Shown: in pieces, positions 10,454-25,924 of the stretch
How positions within the stretch are numbered: the stretch's first letter is position 1
How the letters are laid out: the number at the start of each line of letters is the position of its first letter
Assembly (NCBI GenBank): GCA_030141605.1
Contig: JAQGDQ010000081.1
Location: 61,001-125,000, forward strand
Source: Tubiluchus corallicola
Taxonomy: Eukaryota; Priapulida; Priapulimorpha; Priapulimorphida; Tubiluchidae
DNA length: 64,000 nucleotides
Direction: 5' to 3'
The notes under the pieces: generated by a model
The model's input: only the letters and a program-made list of their open reading frames with translations
Databases searched by the model: none
Told to the model about the DNA's origin: nothing
Made by a program: the position numbers and the translations under genes

Positions 10454-12620
10454 CTAGTTCATTAGACATATGAGCAACAGAATAAAATACTGAAATAAAA
10501 TAATTAAATTAGCCATCGTTAATTAGAAATTTGTTATCCAAAAGCTAATAAAATGAAACAAGAGTTAAAAATGAGATTTCTTTCACAGATACTTAAAATT
10601 TGTAGCTTGGCACAAATACTTGATATGCGCAGTATTAATGTAGTATTAAAATTCGATTTGAGCAGCCGTTTCCTTTTGTTTTTTCCGCGTTTTTGTGTTA
10701 CTAAATTTACGTTAAATAGTTTGCTTAAAAATTCGGAGAAATGTTTAGTCCTGTTCTGTAGATCATCATTCTTTGAGTCTACTGTAAGAAAATTTACGTG
10801 ATAACTATGCCTCGTTTCTCGTTATCTGTGGTTATCCTACATGCAAAATCTCTGTTAATCTGTGGAGATTAGTTCAAGTTGGGTTTAATTCAAGTATTTA
10901 GCAAGCTCACATGAGGCCAAGCGCCTGACAGCAATCAATACAGCTGAGAAAACACGTGTATAACAATCAAATCTTTGTTCTATACTTGACTTCTGTATTG
11001 AGGAGCGAGGATACAGCGATCATGAAAATTACATTAAAAAGTGCGGCAACACTGAATCAACAAAATAGAAATCGTAATAGAAACTTCGGTTCATAATAAT
11101 TGAAGTAGATCTTTATTTGGAGAGCTTGGTGGATTTTGCACTAAGGGTTGAGGCAATTAGTAATGTTCCTTTGAATAAGTATTTTGCATCTAACTTATCC
11201 AGCTATTAAGCTAGAATTGTTCGTTAGTCTACATAAATGTGCATTTTTAAGTTACTTTTTCATGTAGCTTTAACTTGGCGTCATCTGTGTTTTTGCGAAC
11301 GGACCACATAGACGGACACGTAAAAAAACACGATTTTGCAGTGAAAAACTTACTGACCACAGTTATAATGTAACAAATTAGTCAATGATTTGCCGGTTTA
11401 AGTAAGTGAACGGCCGTTCGTGCATTTCTTCGGGGTAAAATTCATTTTGCGAACAGTAAAATATGCTGCAAAGATAATGCAAAGATTATTTGCGCATAGA
11501 AAAAGTTACATAACCCACACCGATGTGACAAACTACTATAAGGGTGAATCAAGACGTCCCAATGGCCTCTGACCCATTACATAGTCCTACCACTTCGAAC
11601 GCCTCTCATAAAGAGTGATTTGCAAATATTTAAAATTGATATGTTAAAATTCATAAGCCATTTATGAAAGATAAGTATTTTTCCCCTTTGGCGCTCCTGT
11701 ATAAAATAGGTATTAAATTATACATTGTGTTGCAAACGTTTCGCTCGGTCACGTGTATTTGTTCGCCAAAGAACTTCCATCAGACGTTGAGTCGACTTTT
11801 CGTGAGGTGGCCTAAAAGCATTTAGAATAAATCAGTCACCCAATCGACTTTTTGATCGTCTTTTTTCTAGTGACACTTTCTGGTATGACCATTTGTTTGT
11901 TTATTATGATTCTGCTTCGCGTTTTTCCACGTTTTAAACACAAATTGGTCTTGAGGACAAAATGTGGCAAATCCTACAAGGCGTCAATATTGACAAGACA
12001 CTGCAATTGAAGCCCGGCTGCCGGGTGCACAAGTGCGGCGTCTTTGTAGTTGAGTGATCGAAACTTCATTATTACGGCAGAAGAGAAGGTTGTATGAGGG
12101 AGTTTCCTAGCAGAGGCTCCTTGCTGTGCCGATTATTTGGACTTCGAACTGCAGCACCACCGTGAACATTACAATTCACATTCTCTGCAAACTTTAAGTT
12201 AAATTCATTCAATGAATACCTATAACTCTGACGCAGTTTCTTTCCCAATATTTTGTATCACTTCTGGATCCGGGATATTTAGGTTCTTTATTAGCCAAAC
12301 AGTGTGTAATCACAATAAATTGTTCATTAGTATACAACTATAGTCTGTCCAGGCGGTCTAACAAACGCTTGTTGGTTGAAAAAAAGACTAAAGAAGACGA
12401 TAATACTTATCTTGGAGTTCTGAGCTTTTTGTTCTTCAGTTTTACAAAAAAAGCCCATTTTCCATGAAATAACTAGGCATTTCGTTCAAACGATTATAAC
12501 TATATATACATATAATATGTACAGCCTTACTTGCTATGCTAAATCGATACATAAAATTATATTCACAATAATTCCTAGCATAAGGCCTGTCTTTATGTAA
12601 CGATAGTATAGTCCAAGTAC
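10454..12620. other. Gene-free stretch
   Basis: Nothing is supported as a gene. A GC-richer island at about 11930-12190 contains short frames on both strands, including a minus-strand frame after a good acceptor near 12195 that ends in TAATAA. None resembles a known protein. Confidence 0.35.
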
Positions 12621-12632
12621 ATCATCATCATT

Positions 12633-12730
<98 letters not shown>

Positions 12731-12751
12731 GGAATCATCATCGTCATCATT
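12621..12751. repeat. (CAT)n microsatellite
   Basis: About 130 bp of ATC/CAT trinucleotides, nearly pure in the centre and degenerating to CGT and TAT units at the right end. Confidence 0.97.
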
Positions 12752-13511
12752 ATCGCCCTTTTGTGACCATCGCCATTGTTGTAACTATGAATTATAAACG
12801 ATTCATTTAAATCTAAAAAGCAAGGATTCTTCTTCAATACTGGTAGGGTTATGGTATTGTCTTATCAACATTTGAAATAACACGGCGTATGCTGCTTGTA
12901 AGTATCTGTAAGTCACTGTTCAATGTGAGCCAGTGATGCTGAAATGATTTTTCAGACTAATAAACAATTATGAACAACGTATTTAGACATTCTGCTGAAT
13001 TAAAACGCTAACTAATTTCCCCAGGTTGTAATGGCAATGTTAAATTCCCGAGAAACCATGAGAACATATATGACATTAAAAGAAGCCTCTCTCCCCAGTA
13101 CAATCTGTCTACGGTATATTATCTTCCGTAAATTAGTTTGGCCAGTTTCCACGCGGCTGTACGAAAATCAAATATTTACACAAGAGTGAAAGTCAACTCT
13201 TCTCATGAAAAATTCAAGTGTGGTTACACGGTTAGGAGAGAGTCACATTTCACTTTTAATCTAACTATACATCTGCTTACTAGCAGTGACTGTAGACTAG
13301 AAGTAATAGAATTTACGGCAGACAAAAAATTCACAAGAATTAATATGAATACAAAATTTACAATGAGCAACGTGAGAAAACAGCGCATAATGAACAGAAT
13401 GGAAATATTCTATTATATTTATTATCAAAACGTTCACATGTTATTGAGTAAACTGTAATTCCAGTTAAAAAACTAAAAGCAAAATGTTACTTTTGAAACA
13501 CCCAAACGCCT

Positions 13512-13880
13512 GAAAGTAGAAGCATGTTAAGAATTCGTCAAATATGCATCCAGTTAATCACCAAGTAATTTAAGTTGCTGTCATTTTGTGTAAATTGATA
13601 GTGCCAATCAATTATAGTCAAATAAAAATCTCACCACATCGTTACCTGTAGGAAAATTGCTGTGGAACACTCTATCTGGTTGAGTGACGTTACTTTTTTA
13701 CTTCAGGTAAAGCCTATGGACAATACGTTCAATTTACTCACCACACACACGAAGATTTACAATAAACAAGGTACGTGTTGGAATAATGAGTTTGTCACAT
13801 AATAAGCAAATAAAACGTTGGACCAACGGATATAATAAAAACACGATTCTATGATGAACATTGTTAATTAAACTCAAAAC
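13512..13880. repeat. Dispersed repeat R2, copy B
   Basis: This is the second copy of the block at 4182-4540, in the same orientation with the same order of conserved segments. It differs by small indels, including about 20 extra bases before GGAAAATTGC. The boundaries on both sides match copy A, which suggests a discrete unit rather than a random duplication. Confidence 0.75.
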
Positions 13881-13939
13881 ATCATAAACTACATTTGAAA
13901 CATAAATAATGTACTTTAGGCAAATGCTACGCAGAACGT

Positions 13940-14040
13940 ATAGTTCAGTTGTAGCCATTTATTTAACTTGTTTTTAATATTTTTATATGGCTTTTTGTGC
14001 TGAAATAAAGTAATCTAATCTAATCAGATCTGATCTAATC
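13940..14040 (+). mobile_element. 3' tail of a truncated non-LTR retrotransposon
   Basis: A TTATATGGCTTTTTGTGCTG segment is followed by AATAAA and then a short run of TAATC pentamers. This is the form of a CR1/L2-type LINE end, with a terminal microsatellite instead of poly-A. A closely similar tail lies at about 28440-28560 (TATATGGACTTTCTTGTCTG, AATAAA, AATC units), so both probably come from one family. No coding sequence remains. Confidence 0.55.
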
Positions 14041-15725
14041 ACTTCTGGGCACAGCTATATGAATCTTGGAACACTGGTAATCATGATTTCTTAAAATTCC
14101 GGACTCTCGCTAATGTGCCTATAGCAAGCCTATCTAGAGAAATTTCTTCCTGGTTATAATTTAACGCACACCAGGAGTTAACTTATTGAGATCTCTTAGA
14201 CGATTACTATCTAATTTCACTATTACCTCATATTGTTCTCGGGTTGTTCATCTTATGCCCAATTATGCACTCATAATAGCTCATTGTATACTGGACGGCT
14301 CCTGCTAATGGCGGAGGTTAAACCTGTCAGCTTAACTGTCCACTTAATGCTGTCCCTGGGTCATAAATACACTCGTAGGATTAAGATTTGAGCGATTGAT
14401 TCAATGTGATTTCAGTCTTCAAGAATATTTGTTGCTAAAATGCTTTCACAAAGAAGATACTTTTCACTTGTACCACACATGATACTCAGAGAAGAACAGG
14501 ACGTTTTTTAATATTTGATGGGCTATTAGCCACGAGACGTCACTTCGAGAACTATTTTAAAGCACCAGCATGGACTAACTAGGTAGGACTATGTTTTGAT
14601 ACTCTCTTCTTGCATAATATTTTTTCAAGATGTACGAGAATGAGCACCAGGTACAGAAAGACCTAACTAACTAGACACTAGACTCAAAACACTAACTAGA
14701 ACTAGAGATGTTCAAGCTTAAAAACTTTTTTAAACAGCAATTAACACAACGTTATATTTATTTGCTTTCTAACATTACTATTGTTAGTTCTTATGTCTTA
14801 ACTTAAGCGTTGTATACTATATTATTAAATAAAAACCTAATATAATTAAATTAATGTTTTAAATTTTATTTAAACAATATCTGATAAAACGAAACATTCC
14901 GAACAACACTTTTTATCATCTATCGCCAAAACAGTGGCGGAAACCTTTTCAGCACTACTAAAAACAAAAAAATAAAATAAAATGACTGTCCCCTTTTACT
15001 CCAGTGTAGATCTTGTTACATTTCATACTTCTTCTTCTTCCCAGCTTTTCCCTATGCGGGGTCGCCGTAAACATTTCATACTAAACCCATAAAAACTTAG
15101 CTGTTTGATGATAATTAATTAAGCCCTAATTATCAAATTAAGCCCTTCGCATCAAATTTGTAGAATTCAAGCACAGTGTCGTAATAACAATGTTGCAAAG
15201 TTCATTATGAATGTCATAAGAATTTATAATAATGATCTCAGTTAATGAGAAAATCCTTCCAGAAGAAGTTTTGTCAGACATAATTCAGAAAAAAGGATTT
15301 GGAATAAACAGGAATTGCAAGAAAACCTTCTATACAAACAAAGTAGTTATTTTATTTAGTTTTCTTTCTTTATTGTGATAGACAAGCCAAGCATGCAGTC
15401 TTTACTTCCTTGTTACATTATGCAGTGTTTGTCTTCTTTAGTCTGGTCTGTAAAATAAAGATGATCATTAGAAAAGGTGACTAAATTTCAACCAATAGTC
15501 GAACCAGATACTTAGTTTCAAGAGCCAATTTGTGTTACAAAAATTAATTATTATGTATTTACAATAACTGAAGACGTCTCACAGAACTGTCATTCAGAAA
15601 TCACAATGTTGCTGACTGGTTTCGGTCCAGACGGACCAGTTACAGGGCTTAGAATAATTTATGTCCGTCTGCTAACAGCTGTTAACGCTAAAGCTAAAGG
15701 TTGTTACTTCAAGATCTTACATCAA
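14041..15725. other. Gene-free stretch
   Basis: No gene is supported. A short element at 15030-15065 (CTTCTTCTTC followed by CTATGCGGGGTCGCCG) is unusually GC-rich for the region and may be a fragment of an interspersed repeat. Confidence 0.35.
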
Positions 15726-15845
15726 GTAGTAGTAGTGGTGGTTGTGGTGGTGGTGGTGGCGGTGCCGGGGGCGGCGGCGGCGACGGTGGGGGCGGCAGCA
15801 GCAGCAACAGCAGTAGTAGTAGTTGATAATGATAATTATTATTAT
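15726..15845. repeat. Compound GTN/GCN/AGT microsatellite
   Basis: Runs of GTA/GTG, then GGC/GCG, then AGC/AGT, ending in ATT units. The long open frame across it translates as poly-Val and poly-Ala and is not a gene. Confidence 0.9.
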
Positions 15846-15929
15846 GTGTCCATCAAGAACGTAGCTAAAACTGACACGGAATTAGCAAAAATAAATTATG
15901 TTAACAACGATAACAATATAGCCAGTTAA

Positions 15930-18547
<2,618 letters not shown>

Positions 18548-19229
18548 ATACATAGTAATATAGTTTATTGGCCAGCGAAATAGCGGGACGACAAATCGTC
18601 TAGATTGGTCCAATAAAAATAAAGGTTTTACTTTTAGCTGAATCAATGAAATCACGAGACAAAAATACATAAATCATTTCAAGCAAAAGTTTACTATATA
18701 TTAATGCCTGCATGACTGCAATTGTTATTTCTAATTTAATATTTCGCTTTGAGGTTCAAATGCTTTTCAAGCTTTAAATGCTTATGGTTTCAGCCGTTTC
18801 AGTATTTTCCAACACAGTGTATAGCTATGACACGATATGTAGCTATGACAACGAGACGCAGCACCATTAAGCAGGTGTATACTCTAGTTTTTATTCGACA
18901 CTGAATGCTTGTTCAGTCAGCTCATCTAGCTCGTAGCTGATGTCTGTTCACAGGAAAAACCAAGAAGAAATTTGTCACTTCTGTCTGCAAAACACAATTA
19001 CTTGCGTCAGGAGACGTACATTAATCACGGAGCGGATGTTCAACAGTCGCCATGTGTTGATGTCAATTGTGTGCACTTCAGCAACACGAATGAGAGGTTT
19101 CAGAAAAAACCTTAACGCAATATATGACTGCGCTTCTGAAATTTCATGTTTCATTTAACAGTTCGTGGAATACATTCGTTCTTTAAACCAAATTTGGTTA
19201 ACAGAAGGTACAGTGAAAAGATCAGACTG

Positions 19230-19320
19230 AGTATAGATTTGAACCAAGGACCTTTTGGCTGACAAGTCTTATGCCAAGATTACTAGAGCATTAACCGTTA
19301 TAATTAGGGTAGCTAATGGC
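19230..19320 (-). repeat. tRNA-derived SINE fragment
   Basis: On the minus strand an A-box-like segment (TGCTCTAGTAATC) precedes a B-box-like GGTTCAAATC at tRNA spacing. The predicted acceptor stem is poor, so a functional tRNA gene is unlikely. Confidence 0.45.
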
Positions 19321-19632
19321 TTCAATTCAACGAAAGCAAATTGAGATAAATTGTTAAGGTCATTTCAAAGTCAAATGAAACACATTCCGAAATTATTATT
19401 AAAATGAAGTGCAACTCCCATGTCAGCAAGCATTTTGAATTCAATAAAAGCAAAATCATGATCTAAAAAGAGGAAAAAGTAAACATTTTCCAGTTCCTCG
19501 ATTAAACACTGTACAGATTACAGCAGTCGTGTTACCGTTCCAGTTACGCTTTTAGTCATGTTGCCGAATCTTACATTTATGACTTCGTCATGAACAGGAG
19601 TCTAGTATTTTAGCTGGTATATATATTATTGT

Positions 19633-19680
19633 ACTCTCATTACTATTATATATATATATATATATAATAGTAATGAGAGT
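19633..19680. repeat. 48-bp perfect palindrome
   Basis: The two 24-base arms are exact reverse complements. Each consists of ACTCTCATTACTATTA joined to a TA-repeat centre. It can form a hairpin or cruciform. No gene flanks it closely. It may be the core of a small inverted-repeat element or a TA expansion fixed inside an older palindrome. Confidence 0.9.
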
Positions 19681-20199
19681 GTCAAGAGTTTAGTGAATTA
19701 CTGTGGCACTATGCCTGCAAACTTTCTAATTTGTAAAAAATTTAATTTTTTACAGGAAAGTCAATACTCGAGCATCGACATTATTCGGTTAATGTTGTAT
19801 TTAACTAACGGTAGACTTATTTCTTCATTGTCACTTAAAAAGAAAGTATAGCTTATCTTTGAGGTTTGATAATGTGAATGTTAAAAAGCTAATTATTAAT
19901 GCTTTTAATTGTGTTTACAAGATTATCTGTAAGGATATGTGAAAAATAACGACATTTTTTTGTACGATTATGTACGATCATTGTCATTTTTAAAAATTGT
20001 TTATTTTATGCACACTATTTTTTTCTTTTTTGTGTGTTTATACAAATTTTTCTTTGTTATATTTTGTGTATATGAATATATGACTGTATCTGTAATGGTA
20101 TCTCTATACGAAATAAAAAAATAACAGTAATAATAACACACACATGTGTGTGCGATTATTATTGTTATCCATACTGACTTTGTGTAGATGGTTACTGCT

Positions 20200-20390
20200 A
20201 GACCCGAACACATACTTCAGCCATGTTTGGATGTGCACATAATTGCCCTCTACGAGGTATATTCGGAAGCAAAAGAATCCGCTCAGAAGTAGTTATCTCA
20301 ACGGTCACTCATACGCTTACTTACCAGGCATGGTGTTGCTTAATTTTGGTCGCTGCAGGTGAGTTATTCCCGCCACGTAGACCTACTAGT
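20200..20390 (-). repeat. 5S rRNA-derived SINE fragment
   Basis: Read on the minus strand from about 20384 to 20280, the sequence follows 5S rRNA: GGTCTACG at the start, then TTAAGCAACACCATGCCTGG, GTAAGTA and GAGTGACCG. These correspond to the 5S internal control region and 3' half. Many mismatches rule out a working 5S gene, so a SINE3-type element or 5S pseudogene is likely. The following 80 bases may be SINE body. Confidence 0.5.
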
Positions 20391-22130
20391 CCCGTATAGA
20401 TTAAAAACTTAAACGATGGTAATAATATTTACGTTTAAAAGAAGCTAGTCATACTGTTTTAAATGCTCAAGTGTATTAGCCTTAACTCTTACTTGGCCTC
20501 AAGCATTATGTTAAGTTCGTCATTACAGTCCGATTTTACGTTTGTTGGAAGAAAATGTATCCTAAACTACTTGAAACTTTGGTCCAGTTTCAACCTCGTG
20601 TAAATTAAGATCAGCGAAGAGAAGTAGGAAGTCAAGCAAGGCGATAATCTCTGCTCTTTTCTACACCACCATGTTGTTTAATGTTTTAAATGTTAGTTTA
20701 GGAATACAAAGCTTCTAGGTGAGCATGCACCAACTATCTGTTTAGTTTTCTCATAGATTTATAACTGGTGTATACTATATGGCTTATGCAGAGCTACTTC
20801 CCGGACTGTGGAATGTACAGCTAAATGCATTTACAAACATTTAATTAAAAACAAACTGAACGTAGATAATATGACATTTCGCAGTTTCGTGTAGATTTCT
20901 GAGGCAAAAGTTATTTTATTCGTAAACATTTAAAAAAATTTCTCCGCATTTTATCCATGTTCCATTGAACGGGTATACAAAAGAACACCTGTAAGAATTA
21001 GACACAATAAAGACGGCTTTTGAAGAGAATAAGCTGACAGAATTGTCGTTTTGACCTTGTTTAGAATTGTCTGTTTTCAACTGATACCCGGAGCCTAATA
21101 AATTGCTTAAACGGCCTTTTCGTTGAGCCTTGGATACGGAAAACTAAAAGAAATCACATTACACTACAAAAGGATCGCTATTATCAGACATACAAAGAGA
21201 AAAAAGAAGAGTGTCTGTTATTAATTATGTTTTGTTTGAATAATTAATTATTACCTGTTTAATTAATACGGACTTAGTCGTATATAATATTAAGTTATTA
21301 TAGCCATTGTGTGTACTTCACTGGAAATGATGCTTTTGCTGCTTTTTTTAAAGTTTTAATTTTCCTACGTTTTCATCCGTATGAAACTGTTAGAATTCTC
21401 CGAAATTTTATAAAGAACCTGTTGCTGCTAATCGCCATAATTATTATTTGAACTTTACTAAAAACCGTATACAGTCTATTGAAAAAGCAACGAATTAATG
21501 GCACGATTTTCTTTCTGCGCTTAATTCTCTCCTAACAAATTCTGCACAATGGTTTGTTTTGAATGTACTTTTCATTTTACTCGCCTTGCGCTCTGTCAAT
21601 TATAACAATTAGTTCAAGTAGCAAAACTTTGTTAATACCACCCTTTATACGGAGCATAACGAAATGAAAGAAAACTCCATAGGGAGCCAAGTCGTGGAAT
21701 AATGGGCAATATGTTGCGACCGACATTTGGTTGCGAACTTTGGTTGCTGCAGATAGAATCAAAAATACTGTGTGACCGAATAATGAATGCGTTAAAACTG
21801 CACACGTGCTATAAATAAGCTTTATAAAACATAGGAGCACTATATTTTATCGTTTAATTATTGCGCTATAATTGCAAGCAAAGCAAATCTACCATTGACC
21901 CGCATAATATCAGCAAAGATGAAAATAATAAATGTTTTGATGTCATATGTATTGATTAATATATTTTGGAAGCACAAAAAATCGCCAAAGTCAAAAAGAT
22001 CTTGAACTATATACATTTCTGCAGCTATATTTTTGAGCTTTAGAGAAGTTTATCTTACATCTACTGTCCTAAGAGCTCATTAAGTGATAAAACTTGTGAT
22101 GCAACACAGAATAATGAATATGATATGCTC
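20391..22130. other. Gene-free stretch
   Basis: No gene, RNA or repeat is supported. Short open frames (for example minus 21577-21840) have no recognisable features. Confidence 0.4.
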
Positions 22131-22133
22131 AGT

Positions 22134-22620
22134 GTATTTATCAACCCATCCAAGGCGTTTGATCCGCGGTACATCATTATTGTTAGAAAATCATATGTAA
22201 TGGGCATCATCCTGGAATTGGCTAATTGGCTAAAACTCTAGCTGAAATAATTTAAACAGTAGAAAACAATAGAAGACGAAAAGCAGCATTAAATCGGGCC
22301 AGTAAAAGGATGATCAGTGGCTTATCTTAGAGGATTATCCTTCATAATCAGCTAGCTGCTGGTTTCTTTGCATCATAAAGATTTTAGGGTCTGCTTTGGC
22401 CTGCAGCGTACAAAATTTAAAAATGAAATTCTGCACATACTGTCGCTGCGGTGCCAATATTGAGCCCATTATTATTTCTATCACTGATGTATAAATAATT
22501 TAGCATTCGCGTTTTTCTCCTTATCTTTGCTAACAGCATATGTTTTGTAACTCATAAAAGTGTGATAGCATATGATGAATGTTGACTTAGCAAATGGTTA
22601 TTTGCATTGTACATTATATT
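22134..22620 (+). pseudogene. Decayed LINE reverse transcriptase remnant
   Basis: A plus-strand frame from 22134 reads VFINPSKAFDPRYI and then MGIILELANWLKL before a stop, matching the non-LTR reverse transcriptase region around the first catalytic Asp (FLDLSKAFD in the intact copy at 42479-43999). About 200 bp on, another frame beginning near 22451 reads VPILSPLLFLSLM, which corresponds to the (I/V)PQGxxLGPLLF motif, and later FANSICF at the place of the FADD box. Stops and frameshifts show it is dead. It is too decayed to assign to a clade. Confidence 0.6.
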
Positions 22621-23783
22621 TAAGAAGTAGCTAAGAACGCAACGAGAAAGAGACCCATCTAGAGCTCAAAAATTTAACTTCTAGTGCTGTACTCAAATAT
22701 TAGACCACGTACTGCAGCCTTATCGGGCTGTCAGCCATTTTTTTAATCATTTGGTTACACGACTGTTCATTGAGACGTTAAAAATCTCAAGTGTTTTTGA
22801 AGGGAAGTGATGATGAGATGACGGATGGTGGAACAAAAATGACGTCAATGTAGTCGCTGCCGGCAGCTCAATGGTAACGATAATGAACGAGAAAATTCAA
22901 ATTATGCGTCGGTTTTGCCATAATAAACTGTTCTGTAGCTTCAACTTCTATGTTCTCTTTAGAACAAAAGAAGGCTATTATCAAAACACCTTTAACCACA
23001 TTAAGACAGGTCAGTGTTCTTTTCTGTGCTGGACAGTTGACGTGTTGTAACACAGTATAAACCCAGTTAACTTAATGGCTCCAACAGAAGTGGTGAAAGT
23101 AGCTGAGCTTCGTTACTCATTCATGCCATTCCCATCAATTTCAGTTTTATAGTCCCTGTAATAATCCCGATTTTTAAAGGTGCAGCACAATAATTTTAGG
23201 TGAGGCTGAGAATGCAACAATACCCTAGTATGATACTCGCCTCATAGATTGCATACCAATAAGTCATTTGGGATGGGGACTTTTAAAACCGGTCAGCGTC
23301 AGCTGTTTTAATGCTATAATAATTTATTTGCTGATTTTTGATATATTCTCACAACTGTGCAGACTTGCATCGAAATGATATTAATAATTTATTAAACAGC
23401 AAACGTCTCCACAAGCCATTTCTTGGCATTTATGGGGTTAATAGCCAGCCGTAAAAAGAGTATGGACAAGACAAAGAAGGAAGAGTTGATGTTTATCTCT
23501 GGCAGACACTTGAAATGGGAAACTCGTCTGCAAGCGGTCAGTAGTTTAATTTACTGGCTTTGTTGGCTGTGCAATAAAACTATCATTATATTCAGGCGAG
23601 AAAACGCCACTCCAGGAATTTCACGCAATAAAAGAAAGTTATTACTTTGTACATATATATATATATTGCAAGATTATTTTGCTGTTTTGAAACGTAAAAG
23701 TAAATGCTATGGATCAGGATAATGTGCACTTGTGACGTCAACAATGACACTTACGATAACAATGAGGACGAAAATAATAGTGA
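22621..23783. other. Gene-free stretch
   Basis: Nothing is supported. A 99-codon open frame at 23423-23722 has no recognisable domain and looks like chance. Confidence 0.35.
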
Positions 23784-23915
23784 TAGCTTTGATGATGATG
23801 ATGATGATGATGATAATGTTGATGATGACGGCGACGACGACGATGATGACGGTGATGATGATGATGAGATGATGATGATGATGGTGATGGTTATGGTGTG
23901 GTGGTGGTGGCAGTG
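23784..23915. repeat. (GAT)n-derived compound microsatellite
   Basis: GAT units with GAC/GGC interruptions pass into ATG, then GGT/GTG units. The open frame over it is poly-Asp and poly-Met. Confidence 0.93.
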
Positions 23916-24989
23916 ACTTCTTACCTTTTTTTACTTTACTTACATTACTTTACAGTGTACTTCGCTTGCATGGTGGTGATGTCCATTTTTCACTTAATAC
24001 AATATATGCTTAAAGTGGGAAGACCCTTATATATAAGGCATAACGAAGACATAACTTGATTACCATCAGGTAGCTAATCCTATCTTCGTATCTCTTCCAA
24101 TATCCAGAGGGAGGGTTTTGAAGTAAAGGAGGTTATTATACCACCTAACTATTTAATTTTGTTTAGGAGAGGACTCGAGAGCTGCTCATACTTGTAGTGT
24201 TGGCTTCATTGTAAGCGCGTTTGGAAAAGTAAGTCTACTCCTGAAAATCACTAGAAAATGCCGTTTAAGTTCTCAATTAGCAACGTTGTCAATACCGATT
24301 TCCTAATGGACAAAGCAGCTCGCAGCTGCAAATTTCAAACTGAATTCTTAAACCTTGGATCTGCCGTAAAATCGAGCGTAGAGGTAGTGGGTGCTGTTTA
24401 CCGTGTAAACATTGATGCTACTTACTGCTGGTTACTTCACAAAATTTGCTATGTGTACAAGCATGTATTTGCATTAGGTTTAAACACGAAAAAATAAGAC
24501 GATTCTTTTCAAGTTTTGAGCATCCTTTACATAGAAGCGCCATCACGATCATCGATCTATCGTTGGGAGTGCCTATTTTACTGCATTGATCGCCTTCTGC
24601 CCTGGATGTCACCGAGTATGCTACTTGACGTTGGTGAGGAATGCACTTGAGCACCATGTTAATCTAATTTTATACAATGAAGTCTTGATTTACTCTTGTA
24701 TATCTCATGTCATCAATTGTATAGAATATGTATGATTAGTTTTCTTTATTAGTTTTGCTGGGATAGAAGGGCAACGTTGTCATGAAGATAATAATGGTAT
24801 CAATTTAATCAGAACCAGCTTTTTGCAAGTCAAGAATTTAAAACGAATAAAAAAATCGAAGTCTTAATTTTTTATTTTTTTACAATATAAATCGTTTGTC
24901 ACACGAAACACAACAAACAGAGTGTTTAATAAATTTTGTAATCCAAACGGCGGCAATTTCGTATAAATACGAGATCTGAGAAGCTGTAT

Positions 24990-25076
24990 AGGTGATGGTG
25001 ACGATGACAATGACGACGACAACGATGATGATGATGGTGATTATGATGATGATGATGATGATGACGATGACGATAA
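24990..25076. repeat. Imperfect (GAT)n microsatellite
   Basis: GAT/GAC trinucleotides with interruptions. The minus-strand open frame is poly-Ile and poly-Val and is not a gene. Confidence 0.9.
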
Positions 25077-25924
25077 ATTTCATATGAATATGGGCCGAAT
25101 ATATACTAAGTGTATAATGTATTTCCATTGCCATTAGGCGGTACTACAATCAGAGATTTTTGCAGTTCTCTGCTATACAACTAGCTATCAGCTTCTCAAT
25201 ACAAGGCAGGCCTACCTTTGCAGATTATTAACCTAGAAATCAATGCCGCACACACAGGAAAAGATATAGTGCTAGTCGCCGGTCACTCTACAAACATTGC
25301 TTGTGCAACTGAGCACTGTTATATTGAGAATATGAATATTTCATGGCTGAATGCCACTGAGCAGTAAACATTATTAACATAATCAAATGGCTCTTATGAG
25401 TTTGCCAAATGTAGAATGGGAAATTTAATCTGCAGTGTTCGCCTTAGAACTCACTTCGCTCCTTCAAAGGCAATGACGTAAGATGTAACCATAAATAGTG
25501 AGAACTACAAATATATGCGTCCATATTCTGACCATTTTTACCCAACAAATTCGTTAATTCAATATTCTCTTTTTCTGTCTTTCATTTTTTCTTAATTTCT
25601 CGTCTTCTTCTTTATTTCTTTTTTGCTTTGTTTTGTACACTAAATACTTACTAGACATTCTAACATAGATACTTCTCTTAAAAACTGTCAGTATGTAATG
25701 GTAAAAAATTACTGGTGTCATTATTCATCACAGACGTATTCAGAGAAAGTCTGCAAGAGTGCAAGTCTTTCGTCCCGCCTACTTCGGATACTACAGATTC
25801 ATCTCAGAGATATATGGTCATCGCACAGTCATGAAAATCCTGCGTTCGGTTTAGGTAATTACCATTTCGTAGTCCTAATTGAAGCAAAATGCAAATGACA
25901 AGCGAAGAAATGCAAGCCGAAGCA

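Noticed and set aside
11930-11998. Plus-strand frame resembling half a C2H2 zinc finger (CGKSYKASILTRH)
   Set aside because: Only one incomplete finger, no neighbouring fingers and no second His spacing. Chance is more likely.
15606-15929. 107-codon open frame rich in Val and Ala
   Set aside because: It is driven by a compound trinucleotide repeat, with no conserved part.
24258-24497. 79-codon plus-strand open frame
   Set aside because: No domain, no splice context and an overlapping frame on the other strand of similar length.
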